NCBI GenBank assembly: GCA_947626435.1 | Contig: CANQSB010000020.1 | Location: 1 to 57,508, forward strand | Source: an uncultured Lachnospiraceae bacterium | Lineage (GTDB): Bacteria; Bacillota; Clostridia; Lachnospirales; Lachnospiraceae | Reading direction: 5' to 3' | DNA length: 57,508 nucleotides | In this document: positions 18,010 through 26,799 of the stretch, one piece after another | Layout of the letters: each line of letters begins with the position of its first letter | Numbering within the stretch: position 1 is the first letter of the stretch | Made by a program: the position numbers and the translations under genes | The notes under the pieces: generated by a model | The model's input: only the letters and a program-made list of their open reading frames with translations | Told to the model about the DNA's origin: nothing | The model's database searches: none

Positions 18010-18201
18010 TTACAAATTGCCATTCTGCTGTAAGGCGTTTGGCGTGGGAGGGAGTTTGTCGGTATTGCTTTTGAGGTGTTCCTTTAAAACTAAATTGATA
18101 TACTGCGAAAACGACCTGTCATCCTTTTCTGATAAAATTTTAATTGCGTCGATGATTTCGGCATCTAATGTAATACTGACTTTGGCTTTTAATGGCTTCA
18201 T
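18010..18201 (-). CDS. Ribbon-helix-helix (CopG-like) regulator
   Basis: A 63-aa protein whose first 45 residues match the RHH fold: KVSITLDAEIIDAIKILSEK (beta strand and helix A) and SFSQYINLVLKEHL (helix B). Such proteins are dimeric DNA-binding repressors or antitoxins. An AAAGGAA site precedes the ATG. It is divergent from the zinc-ribbon protein gene, whose promoter holds two 11-bp direct repeats 30 bp apart. The same arrangement recurs at 19.9 kb, so this protein is a candidate regulator of both. No toxin gene is adjacent. Confidence 0.8.
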   Translation of the reverse strand: MKPLKAKVSITLDAEIIDAIKILSEKDDRSFSQYINLVLKEHLKSNTDKLPPTPNALQQNGNL

Positions 18202-18254
18202 ATCGTGTGAGTTCCTTTCCTTTTATATAATATAGCATTATGTCCTATTTTAAA

Positions 18255-18283
18255 TTGACTAATCGGGTAAAGTAGTATAAAAT
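18255..18283 (+). promoter_or_regulatory. Promoter of the zinc-ribbon gene (copy 1 of a paired element)
   Basis: TTGACT and TAAAAT separated by 17 nt. About 30 bases around it are nearly identical to the promoter at 19920-19948. Confidence 0.65.
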
Positions 18284-18301
18284 AAGATTAAATCGGATAA
18301 A
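18261..18301 (+). promoter_or_regulatory. Candidate operator: two direct repeats 30 bp apart
   Basis: AATCGGGTAAA (18261) and AATCGGATAAA (18291) are spaced exactly 30 bp. The first sits in the promoter spacer, the second near the transcription start. Confidence 0.5.
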
Positions 18302-18340
18302 ACAAGCAAGAATTTAAAGCAGAAAGGAGATGAAAAAGCA

Positions 18341-19711
18341 ATGGACGATGAAACAGAAAAGACACTTGATAAATGCCCTCAATGTGGAAATGAAATATCA
18401 AATACTGCAAAAAAATGTATTCACTGCGGCTATTTAATAAAGAAACCTAAAAAGAATTTTTTACCAAAGGGGACGGGCATTACAACAATAGTAATTTTGA
18501 CGATTTTAATAATACTCGGTATTGGACTTGTTGTTTCTATGAACGGACTCAATGAAGAAGAAAAAGAAAGCGTGGCGCAGGTAATGAGCGCTATTACAAG
18601 TATTGAAACAGAAAAAGACAATGACGATGCAGATATTCGCAAAGCGGAAAGATTGTATAATTCTCTTTCGGCAAAATGCCAGCGTTATGTTAAAAACTAT
18701 GACAAATTAATATCTGCGAGAGCGGAATATGATAATCTTAAAGCTAAAGAAACGATGGAACTGATTGAACAAATCGGAACAGTTACGCTGGACAGCCAAA
18801 ATGCTATTGAGGAAGCAAAAAAAGCTTATAATGCGTTGTCATATGAGCAGAAAGCACTGGTGGATAACAAAGAGAATATATCAAATGCAATGGAACAGCT
18901 ATTGAATTTAAGGCTGGAAGATGCAACCGCAAAAATTTCTGCAATAGGAACAGTTACATTAAATTCAGAAGAAAAAATAAAAGAGGCAAGAAGTGCATAT
19001 GACAGTATTCCTAATAGTGACAAGAATAAAGTAAATAATTATGATGTGCTGCTTGCAGCAGAAGATGAGTATATTGAACTGTTAATAGCTAATTGCATAA
19101 CACTAATAAATAACATTGGGCAAATTACATTAGACAGCAAGAATGACATAGACAACGCAAAACAGGCATATGATTCACTTTCAAAAGAATCAAAAGAAAA
19201 AGTTACAAATTATGATGTTTTGATAAATGCTGATATTGCATATAAAGAACTCAAACAAGAAGAAGCAGATAAGGAAAAAATACTTAATCCCGGCGATTCA
19301 TTCAGTACATCTAAATGGCAGGTGACATATAAAAAGACAAATATTTCAGCTAAAGTATTTCCTAACAATACAAGCGGATATTATACCTATTATTATGCTC
19401 CCGATGATAAAACATTTGTGGATGTAATATTTGATATAAAAAATATTGATGTCGATATTCTTGGTATTGATAACTTAGTAGGCAGTTGTGAAATTGAATA
19501 TGGTGATACAACTTATACTAAAAGTTATAATTTGTATACTAGCAATGGTTCTGATATAGATAAGGTATATTCTTGGGATGGATTAGATGCGCTTAATTCA
19601 ACAACCCTGCATGTTGCAATTCGTATGCCGAGGGAGGCGCAGACGAATGACAAATCCATAACGGTAAGGCTTAATATTGCAGGAGAGGAAAAAATCATTA
19701 ATGTAAAATAG
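18341..19711 (+). CDS. Zinc-ribbon membrane protein with extracellular helical repeats
   Basis: A 456-aa protein. Residues 12-30 form a zinc ribbon (CPQCGNEISNTAKKCIHCG), followed by one transmembrane helix (~45-67). Outside the cell come four ~55-residue helical repeats with the pattern TLDSxxxIxxAKxAYDSLxxxxKxxVxNYDxL, common in clostridial surface proteins. The last ~130 residues (from LNPGDSFSTSKWQVTYKK) are a beta-rich DUF4352-like domain. The ATG follows GGAGATG. The gene shares its promoter type with the toxin gene at 20.1 kb. Possible role: envelope sensor or adhesion; not established. Confidence 0.8.
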   Translation: MDDETEKTLDKCPQCGNEISNTAKKCIHCGYLIKKPKKNFLPKGTGITTIVILTILIILGIGLVVSMNGLNEEEKESVAQVMSAITSIETEKDNDDADIRKAERLYNSLSAKCQRYVKNYDKLISARAEYDNLKAKETMELIEQIGTVTLDSQNAIEEAKKAYNALSYEQKALVDNKENISNAMEQLLNLRLEDATAKISAIGTVTLNSEEKIKEARSAYDSIPNSDKNKVNNYDVLLAAEDEYIELLIANCITLINNIGQITLDSKNDIDNAKQAYDSLSKESKEKVTNYDVLINADIAYKELKQEEADKEKILNPGDSFSTSKWQVTYKKTNISAKVFPNNTSGYYTYYYAPDDKTFVDVIFDIKNIDVDILGIDNLVGSCEIEYGDTTYTKSYNLYTSNGSDIDKVYSWDGLDALNSTTLHVAIRMPREAQTNDKSITVRLNIAGEEKIINVK

Positions 19712-19791
19712 GTTAAGCTTTTAAGGATTATAAGTGTGATTATATTGCCTTGCCAAGGGGGCAGGACATTATAAATATTGCATGACAATAT

Positions 19792-19833
19792 AGCCTAAAC
19801 GACTACATAAATATGCATGTGGACGTTTAGGCT
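19792..19833 (+). terminator. Hairpin, probable terminator
   Basis: A perfect 10-bp inverted repeat (agcctaaacg / cgtttaggct) with a 22-nt loop and a T-rich tail, downstream of the zinc-ribbon gene. The remaining bases up to 20092 hold only the promoter and operator element described next. Confidence 0.55.
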
Positions 19834-19919
19834 GTTGTTATATAGTATCTAGTTTTATATGTAAAATAAAAAAATAGTATTGTTTTTTGACAGTAAATAT
19901 ATTGGGCTTTTATTTCAAA

Positions 19920-19966
19920 TTGACTAATCATATAAAGTAGTATAAAATAGGAATAAATCAGACAAA
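19920..19966 (+). promoter_or_regulatory. Promoter and operator element of the toxin gene (copy 2)
   Basis: TTGACT and TAAAAT with a 17-nt spacer. AATCATATAAA (19926) and AATCAGACAAA (19956) are again 30 bp apart. The arrangement and much of the sequence match 18255-18301. Confidence 0.6.
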
Positions 19967-20092
19967 AAATAATAGCGTAGCATTATAGGGCATGCGGCTT
20001 ACTAATTTTGAATAGTGTCATAAGACACAAATTGCCAATAATTATTGTATAAAGATGTCTAAAATTACGATTGAAATTGGAGGTTAAAAAAA

Positions 20093-21520
20093 TTGGTAAA
20101 TCGAGTAAAAAGAAGTATATCATTAATGCTGATTTTTTCTATCGCATTTTTATCGATTGCTTGCGAAAGTGAGTCAGCAAATGCATATATATCTAATTCA
20201 AACGTACAGATTATTACGGAAAATATAGATACGGAGAATATAGAAGTAGAAAGCATAGAAACAGAAGATATAATCACAGAATTTATTACAAGTGAAATAT
20301 ATCTTGAAGAACTTGTTTTAGCTGAGGATAAAATATCAGAGCTTCTTCTTGAGGAAGAAACAATAAATGAGGTGATGCTATGCAAGACTATTTATGTGTC
20401 TCAAAATAATATAGAAGAATTTTCAGAAAATAGTCAGACAGCTCAATTATTTGGGGAAGGAATTGACATAGCTCCATTACTTAAAAAAGTTGCTTTAGGT
20501 ACTGGGGTAATCGTTGCACTTGTTGTATTAAAAACGGCAGGACTTTCGCAGCCGATTGCAAGTATTGTGTGTGCAGCGGCTGATAAATCATTAAAATTCG
20601 CAGGCTCTGGCGCGGTGATGGGTTCGCTTCTTGGCGGATTAACAGGTGCAGCAGATGCAATAGATGCTTCAGGAAGAACATCGGCAGTTATAGGTTTTGC
20701 AACGGCGGTTGCAGGATTGATTGTTACAAGCATATCTTTAATATCATTAGTTCCTTCAGCAGGAAGCACAACTATTACAGCTGCGGAAGGAATAAAATTG
20801 GTTATTGCGGGAGTATCACTAGTGGCGGCGGCTACGGGAACAACACATATGGGTGCCAATTTAGTTAAGGCATTTACATCGACAGATTATGAAGATATAG
20901 ATTGGGGGAATATAGACTGGGAAAAAGCAGGCGTTTCTTCGGCAGAGAGGGCAGTTAGATATGGGACAGACGGATACATGTGGGGTTCTGTTATTGGAGC
21001 AGTTTATGGAGGAGCTGAGGGATATGAATTTTACCAAAAATATAATACACCATATACTAAATATGAGGTACGTTTGAAACATACACCGATAGATGGCAGT
21101 GGAGGAAAATGGAGCGGAAAACGAGGAGATTCTGACTATATTCTTGATAAACCTATTGAACTTCCAGATGGAACAAAAATAACAAAAGTGACATATAAAA
21201 ATGCTGTTCCAGATTTTTCGCCTTATCAAAAAGCGCAAGTTAAAATATCAAAGATGACAGATTACAGATATGAAAACTTTAAACAGGCAGACGAGGTGCT
21301 TTCAGAGTATTGGAGCAGAATAAAGTATAACGGAAAAACATGGACAGCTCGTGACGTTGAAATATATCGTACCAACAACAATTTGACTTGGCATGAAATG
21401 AATAATATGGAATCGATGCAGTTAATTCCGTTGGACGTAAATCAGAGATTTATTCATTATGGTGGGGTTGCAGAATATAAGGCTATGATAGGGCAGGAAG
21501 TGGTGAGTGGATTTGATTAA
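20093..21520 (+). CDS. Predicted lipoprotein-anchored HNH nuclease toxin (WHH-like)
   Basis: The start is a TTG 9 nt after GGAGG. The N terminus has a lipoprotein-type signal ending in LSIAC. A Glu-rich stretch follows, then a long glycine/alanine-rich hydrophobic central region (~130-260, GAVMGSLLGGLTGAADA) that could insert in membranes. The C terminus (~345-475) looks like an HNH/Endo VII toxin of the WHH kind: NGKTWTARDVEIYRT, then LTWHEM (Trp433-His434), MQLIPLD, Asn450 and FIHYGGVAEY (His455). The second classic His is replaced by Asn. The next gene overlaps its 3' end and looks like an immunity protein. Nuclease activity is inferred. Confidence 0.75.
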   Translation: MVNRVKRSISLMLIFSIAFLSIACESESANAYISNSNVQIITENIDTENIEVESIETEDIITEFITSEIYLEELVLAEDKISELLLEEETINEVMLCKTIYVSQNNIEEFSENSQTAQLFGEGIDIAPLLKKVALGTGVIVALVVLKTAGLSQPIASIVCAAADKSLKFAGSGAVMGSLLGGLTGAADAIDASGRTSAVIGFATAVAGLIVTSISLISLVPSAGSTTITAAEGIKLVIAGVSLVAAATGTTHMGANLVKAFTSTDYEDIDWGNIDWEKAGVSSAERAVRYGTDGYMWGSVIGAVYGGAEGYEFYQKYNTPYTKYEVRLKHTPIDGSGGKWSGKRGDSDYILDKPIELPDGTKITKVTYKNAVPDFSPYQKAQVKISKMTDYRYENFKQADEVLSEYWSRIKYNGKTWTARDVEIYRTNNNLTWHEMNNMESMQLIPLDVNQRFIHYGGVAEYKAMIGQEVVSGFD

Positions 21521-21893
21521 GACATTAAATATTAATATTTGGGAGAGAGAGTTTTCACTTTCGGTTGAGTATGACTGTTATAAAGATGAATCCGTTACAG
21601 CGGGACAGATTTTGGCGTTGAAAGAATTTGCAGCTCATAATGATTGGATTGCAAATTCAAAAAGTTATGTTGAAGAATTTTGCAGAAACCAAGTAATGGA
21701 AGATGTCCAAAACGAGAAAAAGGATAATGTATTCAGCTATGTTAAGCCCGAGTGCATTTTTGTAAAACATGAAAATGACAATCCAAGAGTTGCATTGATG
21801 TGTAAATACCGCTATGATGTAGAACATGGATTAGCAGTGGTTTTTTCGGCAGATGGCACTATAAATGTAGGACCTCAAGATATAATTATGTAA
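21507..21893 (+). CDS. Predicted immunity protein (DUF6985-like)
   Basis: A 128-aa acidic cytoplasmic protein that begins (GTG) 14 nt inside the end of the toxin gene, with AGGAAG upstream. Such overlap is typical of toxin-immunity pairs. The C-terminal YDVEHGLAVVFSADGTINVGPQDII matches the pattern of DUF6985 proteins, which are common beside polymorphic toxins. It would bind and neutralise the HNH domain. The family name is from memory of the motif and should be confirmed. Confidence 0.75.
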   Translation: MDLIKTLNINIWEREFSLSVEYDCYKDESVTAGQILALKEFAAHNDWIANSKSYVEEFCRNQVMEDVQNEKKDNVFSYVKPECIFVKHENDNPRVALMCKYRYDVEHGLAVVFSADGTINVGPQDIIM

Positions 21894-21954
21894 ATTATGG
21901 TGTTTGCTAATGGTTCAACAAACTTAAAAATAAAATTGTGGAAGGAAGATTATT

Positions 21955-22467
21955 ATGAACAAGATAAAAAGAAATCTGTTGCTGTTTATTATTATTGTGT
22001 TTGCTGCAGTTTTAGCGACAGGGTGTGGCGAAACAACCTATACGGCAGCGTCGGGATTTTTCTATAGCAGTGATAAGGGACACAGTTATGGTGACGGTAC
22101 AAAAGAATATATAGTTGGAGAAACTGTATATATGAAAGTAAAGTTTAAGGTAACATCAGATAATAAAAAAATTTCCCAGGTTAAAGTTGTCCTTTCTATC
22201 CCAAATGCTCAAAATGTTGATGCCAAATATATGGACGGGCAGGTTATTACACCGAATTTTGATGCAGTTAATAATGTAACAACATATGAATTTACGGCAA
22301 ATGCATCAAAGGAAGCAAATGAATCAGAATGTGTAATACAGTTTGTTCCAAATGCGGCAGGCTCAGTTACGATGACACTTGTATATGATGATAATGTAGA
22401 TTCATCATATGATATTCAAAGTACATTGGAGTTTGTTGAGGCAGAGGCAAATATTGTGGAGGAATAA
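21955..22467 (+). CDS. Lipoprotein of the ABC transporter locus
   Basis: A 170-aa exported lipoprotein: signal helix followed by lipobox LATGC (Cys ~24). The mature part is beta-rich (VGETVYMKVKFKVTSDNKKISQVKVVLSIP), similar to an immunoglobulin-like domain. Its stop is two bases before the first permease gene, so it belongs to that operon and is probably its extracytoplasmic subunit. The function is otherwise unknown. Confidence 0.8.
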   Translation: MNKIKRNLLLFIIIVFAAVLATGCGETTYTAASGFFYSSDKGHSYGDGTKEYIVGETVYMKVKFKVTSDNKKISQVKVVLSIPNAQNVDAKYMDGQVITPNFDAVNNVTTYEFTANASKEANESECVIQFVPNAAGSVTMTLVYDDNVDSSYDIQSTLEFVEAEANIVEE

Positions 22468-22469
22468 GC

Positions 22470-23630
22470 ATGACGGGTTATTGGATTAGGCATAGGCTGT
22501 TATTGACATTATTGTTAAGTGCTATTTTAGCATTGGCAATGGGTTCTTTATTTGCTTATCCTTATATTGAACAAAGAGCAGATGATTATAATGCGCAAAG
22601 CATATATCAAAATACAGATATTGATTTTATTGCGCCAGAGCCATCTTTTGAACAGGTTAGCGAACTTTCGGGAACTCATGGGATTTATAAAGTGTTTCCG
22701 TTTTTCCTGACTAAGATGGATATTGATGTTAAAGGAGAAACTTGTTCTGCTACAGTGTTGCTGAGTGATCAATTTAAAAATATTGATATTACAATGTATA
22801 ACCAAAAACGCCTCATAGAAAAGTCGAATATAGAGTTTGATAACCCGATTTTTGCTGATTGGGAGTTTTGCCATAAGACATCTGCCAAGGTTGGGGATGT
22901 ATTATTGCTTAATATTGGCGGAGTTAGTAAAGAATATAGAATCTATGCTATATATGAAACAAACTATATTTATGATGGAGGTACTGTGCTGGCACAGATT
23001 AGTGAAGAACAAAAAGAAATCATTAGTAAGCAGTCCAACAATAATGGATATTCCAATATGTACATATCTGCAAATGATTATAACGAATGTAAGTCGTATT
23101 TAGCAACGGAATATAGACCGCTTGGCAGACTGAAATCACGTGAACAATTTGATAATGATGAGCAATATCAAATTCATTATGATGCGATAACATCATCAGG
23201 ATATGCAAATGAAATTACAGACTTTCGCATTATGGAAAGCAGTCTTGGCAAAAGCAGTAGCGCATTGCTGATATGGATAGGGGTTTTATTGGCGTTTGCG
23301 GTTATAATTGGATTTAATATGGTATTGGCAGGACGCGGATGCGAAAAAGTGTACTTTACCAAGCATTGCATACCTCAAGGTCAAAATGTAAAACAATATT
23401 ATAATATATCATTTTTCTTTGAATCAATATTTACTATTGCTTTGTATGCAGCAATATTGATTATAAGGTGCAATTTATCAAACAAATTTATTTCTGTTAG
23501 TGTATATGATATTAAGATTGTTGCAATACCAGCAGCAGTTATTATAGCTGAAATTGTTAGCTTATATGTAAATTGTTCAACAGTTATGAGAATTGCTGAT
23601 AAGGTAAAGAAATATGACGAAAAAGGGTAA
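22470..23630 (+). CDS. MacB/FtsX-like ABC permease 1
   Basis: A 386-aa membrane protein with FtsX/MacB topology: one N-terminal helix (~10-30), an extracytoplasmic domain of ~230 residues with KTSAKVGDVLLLNIGGVSKEYRIYAIYETN (MacB periplasmic core-like), and three C-terminal helices (~267, 310 and 345 onward). Such transporters work by mechanotransmission, releasing lipoproteins or peptides rather than moving small solutes. Lipoprotein upstream, second permease and ATPase downstream. Substrate unknown. Confidence 0.8.
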   Translation: MTGYWIRHRLLLTLLLSAILALAMGSLFAYPYIEQRADDYNAQSIYQNTDIDFIAPEPSFEQVSELSGTHGIYKVFPFFLTKMDIDVKGETCSATVLLSDQFKNIDITMYNQKRLIEKSNIEFDNPIFADWEFCHKTSAKVGDVLLLNIGGVSKEYRIYAIYETNYIYDGGTVLAQISEEQKEIISKQSNNNGYSNMYISANDYNECKSYLATEYRPLGRLKSREQFDNDEQYQIHYDAITSSGYANEITDFRIMESSLGKSSSALLIWIGVLLAFAVIIGFNMVLAGRGCEKVYFTKHCIPQGQNVKQYYNISFFFESIFTIALYAAILIIRCNLSNKFISVSVYDIKIVAIPAAVIIAEIVSLYVNCSTVMRIADKVKKYDEKG

Positions 23631-23718
23631 AGAGCATAGAAAATTATAAGAAATGATTATGACATAATGCTGAATAGATTTTTGTTAGGGTAAATAACTG
23701 ATATCGGGTGATTTTCCA

Positions 23719-24714
23719 TTGAGAAATGTATATATAAATCTTCATATGAATAAAAAGAGAGCATTATTTATAATGTTCTTTTTTGCAGTAATTTTATCCT
23801 TATTAAATCTCTTTTCAGTATTATCTGTAAATACAAATATTGCGCAGCTAGATTCTCTGCTGCATTCGGATTATATGTATTCAGTAATTGCGCATAAATC
23901 TGCGTATAAGAATGATTATTATTGCTTTAATGCGGAGATTTGTTTTGCTTTGTCTTCAAATGCTGAAACAAGTTTAAATACTGATGTTGTAATGCAGTCA
24001 GTTGAATCAGAATATACAGATTCAATTTATTGGAATGCGGATAAACTCAGTACGTATGGTATTGCGATTTCAAAAGGAATTGCAAGGAATAATGGATTAA
24101 AAGTAGGGGATAAGCTGTATTCAAAGCATATTGTAAATGGAGCAATCACAGAATACACCATTGAGCAGATCCTGCCAGAGATTAAAAATGTAAGGACAGT
24201 TAAAAAAAGCAACCATAGTAATGGCGTTATTATTATGGGATTTGACAATGAATATATTGATAATATTACGCATGTCAGTATTGCATTTACAAATGATTCG
24301 TTAGAGGAGTTTTCGCTAAAAATTTCAGATATGCCTGAAAACATAGTGTACAGATTTGATGAAATAATCAGTATTGGCAAAAACTTGTTGCCATATTTTT
24401 TGTTATATTTATTGTTGTTCGTCTTAGGCATTTGCATTTTGGTGTTTATTATTGTAAAAGAAATAAAATATAATTTTAGAAGGTTAATAATGCTGGGATT
24501 TAATGAAAGGGAATTAAATAATTCTTATAATAAACTTGTTTATTCTATAGGCATTTTGCCGATTTTAATTGCTTCCTTTTTCTCAGTTATGCTTTCGCAA
24601 TTTTTTGAACTTAGTGTGACGCTGATAGCTAGTTTATTCTGCTTAATGTTTGCTGAGATTTTTGCATTATTTTTATCGGCAATTATCTTAAAAAAGCGGT
24701 TGTGGAGGAAGTAG
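23719..24714 (+). CDS. MacB/FtsX-like ABC permease 2
   Basis: A 331-aa second permease with the same layout: N-terminal helix (FIMFFFAVILSLLNLFSVL), extracytoplasmic domain including GIARNNGLKVGDKLYSKHI, and three C-terminal helices (~225, 270 and 300). It appears to start with TTG at 23719 after a weak GGGTGA site; an ATG nine codons later is the alternative. It would form a heterodimer with the upstream permease. The ATPase gene starts two bases after its stop. Confidence 0.78.
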   Translation: MRNVYINLHMNKKRALFIMFFFAVILSLLNLFSVLSVNTNIAQLDSLLHSDYMYSVIAHKSAYKNDYYCFNAEICFALSSNAETSLNTDVVMQSVESEYTDSIYWNADKLSTYGIAISKGIARNNGLKVGDKLYSKHIVNGAITEYTIEQILPEIKNVRTVKKSNHSNGVIIMGFDNEYIDNITHVSIAFTNDSLEEFSLKISDMPENIVYRFDEIISIGKNLLPYFLLYLLLFVLGICILVFIIVKEIKYNFRRLIMLGFNERELNNSYNKLVYSIGILPILIASFFSVMLSQFFELSVTLIASLFCLMFAEIFALFLSAIILKKRLWRK

Positions 24715-24716
24715 CA

Positions 24717-25481
24717 ATGGATAATATTTTGACAATTAACAATTTGACAATAAAACTAAAACAGCATACATTGATGAAAAATATTTCTTTTTCTGTAAGT
24801 GAAGGAGAAGTATTGCTGCTTTCTGGAGCAAATGGCGTGGGGAAAAGTACATTATTGAAAACTATTTTGAGATTGGAAATGGAAGGAAAAAAAGCAGAAG
24901 GAGAGATTATAAGTCGAAGCTTTGGAAACATTCTTGCATTAAATAGCAAAGAAATTCAGCAATATAGAGCAAGCGTAGTTTATATCCAGCAAAAGGACGA
25001 TTATTCTGAAATGGGAAATGTCCAGGTAAGAGATATAATTAGCGAATGCGGTGAGGCAAACTATAGAAATTCACTGAATTATTCAGAGGTAAATGAGCTT
25101 ATTGATGAGTGGATACCAAGAAGAAAAGATAATAGCCGTGTATTTGATGCTAAATCAAAACCCGCAAACTTTAGCGGAGGCGAGCAGAGGCTTTTATCAG
25201 TGTTGTCTGTAGTTGCAACACGCTCAAAAGCCGAACTTATGATTATTGATGAGCCATTAAATAACCTTGATTTTGTTAATGCAAGAAATATTAGCAATTT
25301 GATTAATAAAGCAGTTAGAGAGAATCCGCAGATGGCATTGGTGATGGTTAGTCATTGTAGGATTTTTCCGTTTATCAATAAAGAGTTAAGATTAACGTCG
25401 GAAGGTATTGTTGATGTTAGTGAATGTTATATGTGCCATAGTTGCTTTGGTGAGCCTGATGATAATGGATTTTATATTTAG
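24717..25481 (+). CDS. ABC transporter ATP-binding protein
   Basis: A 254-aa ABC ATPase: Walker A SGANGVGKSTLL, Q-loop VYIQQKDDY, signature NFSGGEQRLLSV (canonical LSGGQ is FSGGE here), Walker B AELMIIDEPLNNLD and H-loop VMVSHCR. The ATG is 7 nt after GGAGG; a GTG 15 nt earlier is less likely. It powers the two permeases just upstream. An unusual C-terminal tail contains Cys pairs (CYMCHSCFGEP), perhaps metal-binding. Confidence 0.92.
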   Translation: MDNILTINNLTIKLKQHTLMKNISFSVSEGEVLLLSGANGVGKSTLLKTILRLEMEGKKAEGEIISRSFGNILALNSKEIQQYRASVVYIQQKDDYSEMGNVQVRDIISECGEANYRNSLNYSEVNELIDEWIPRRKDNSRVFDAKSKPANFSGGEQRLLSVLSVVATRSKAELMIIDEPLNNLDFVNARNISNLINKAVRENPQMALVMVSHCRIFPFINKELRLTSEGIVDVSECYMCHSCFGEPDDNGFYI

Positions 25482-25692
25482 AGAGAGGAGGTTTGTGGAG
25501 AAATATTAAATGTATATATTCATTATTATAGAGCGAAGATAGAAACATATCATTTAGTAAAGACATAGTGGAAAAAGGGTGATGTTTGTGATATTATAGT
25601 AATGTGGCATAAGTGGTGATATAGGTATTGCAATAGTGATTGCAGTAAAAAGCTGTTAATCAGAAAAATAAAAAGAACAAAGGAGACTAACT

Positions 25693-26244
25693 ATGAACTT
25701 TCTATTACAACTTATTTCTAATTATGGAGTTGAAACTATTATTGTTATTGGAGTGATTACATTTGGGGGACTATTTTTAAATGGACAGGCATTGTCAACT
25801 CAAAAGGGTAGAATTAAAGATGTGTTGGAACGAAAAAACAAAAAATATAATGTTAATAGCAATTCAAAAGAAATAGAAGAAACAGATGATGAAAGCGTTT
25901 CTATTACACCTGATACAATTAGAAAATATGAAACAGGGTTTAATAAAAAATGTTCTATTCATAGTGTATTGGTTCAAATTATTCCTATTTTCCCATTACT
26001 TGGTATTCTTGGAACTGTTGCAGGTCTTATGCTGCAGATTCAGTCAAGTGACATTGAAAGCATGTTGGCTTCACTGGATGTTGCATTGACTACAACTTTG
26101 GTAGGACTTATCTTTGCTATAGCGCTTAAATTTTTTGATGCACTTTTCCCATCTCGAATTATTTATGATGTTGAAGTAATGATGGATGATTTTGATAAGA
26201 AAATAAATATTGCTGAAATGTTTGAAAATTTTAAAGATAAATAA
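25693..26244 (+). CDS. MotA/TolQ/ExbB-family proton channel protein
   Basis: A 183-aa membrane protein with three helices: ~10-30, ~95-118 and ~127-150. The MotA/ExbB signature is clear in PLLGILGTVAGLMLQI and LASLDVALTTTLVGLIFAIALKF. The family forms pentameric ion channels around an ExbD/TolR/MotB dimer and turns ion flow into mechanical work. ExbB systems are a hallmark of diderms, so this one in a clostridial context is unusual. It lies 18 nt before an ExbD-like gene. It lacks the long tail of Zorya ZorA. Confidence 0.88.
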   Translation: MNFLLQLISNYGVETIIVIGVITFGGLFLNGQALSTQKGRIKDVLERKNKKYNVNSNSKEIEETDDESVSITPDTIRKYETGFNKKCSIHSVLVQIIPIFPLLGILGTVAGLMLQIQSSDIESMLASLDVALTTTLVGLIFAIALKFFDALFPSRIIYDVEVMMDDFDKKINIAEMFENFKDK

Positions 26245-26262
26245 GTGGTGGGAGTGTAGAAT

Positions 26263-26799
26263 ATGCGAAGAATCAGAAGGAGTTCCAAGAGTGATGTGAT
26301 AATTGATCTGACATCATTGCTAGATGTAGTGTTTATAATTCTGCTTGTTGTGCTGTATGGCTCAAACACCCGCGCTGCTAATTTGTCAGAAACACAATCA
26401 AAAGCGGAAGAAGCAATAAGCCAAGCTGAAGAAGAAAAAAGGCTGTATGAGGAGCAGCAGGAAACCTTTAGCAGCATATGGGCTGTATCGGTAATTGTAC
26501 CCTATGATGAAAATGAGATAACAAAAAGGCATATATGTGTTTTAGAAAAGGGAGAAGAAATAAAGTCCATTGACCTTGTGGGCAATGATACGACTAATGC
26601 TAGAGATGAATTTAAGAATTATTTAGTTGATTATATCAAACAGAATGAGGATAAGCCGATTATGCTGTCCCTAAATGATGATGACGAATACATTTTATAT
26701 AGGGATGAGGTTATGGTTAATGATATATTTGATGAACTCATAAAAACATATAGAAATGTTTATGTAATTAAAGGCAGCGTAAGTGAGGAAATAAAATGA
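26263..26799 (+). CDS. ExbD/TolR-like stator partner
   Basis: A 178-aa protein with a short basic N terminus, then one helix IDLTSLLDVVFIILLVVLYG that carries the conserved ion-carrying Asp21 of ExbD/TolR. A coiled-coil stretch (~45-70) and an extracytoplasmic domain ending SEEIK follow. The C-terminal half (MLSLNDDDEYILYRDEVMVNDIFDEL) fits the TolR/ExbD alpha/beta domain. No OmpA-like peptidoglycan-binding domain is present. It overlaps the next gene by four bases, so the operon is tightly coupled. Confidence 0.85.
   Translation: MRRIRRSSKSDVIIDLTSLLDVVFIILLVVLYGSNTRAANLSETQSKAEEAISQAEEEKRLYEEQQETFSSIWAVSVIVPYDENEITKRHICVLEKGEEIKSIDLVGNDTTNARDEFKNYLVDYIKQNEDKPIMLSLNDDDEYILYRDEVMVNDIFDELIKTYRNVYVIKGSVSEEIK

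Noticed and set aside
17993-18235. Plus-strand 80-aa frame
   Set aside because: Antisense to the RHH gene, which has a clear fold and ribosome site.
25693-26799. Zorya defence system (ZorAB)
   Set aside because: The channel protein lacks the long ZorA tail, the partner lacks an OmpA-like domain, and no ZorC/D/E genes follow.
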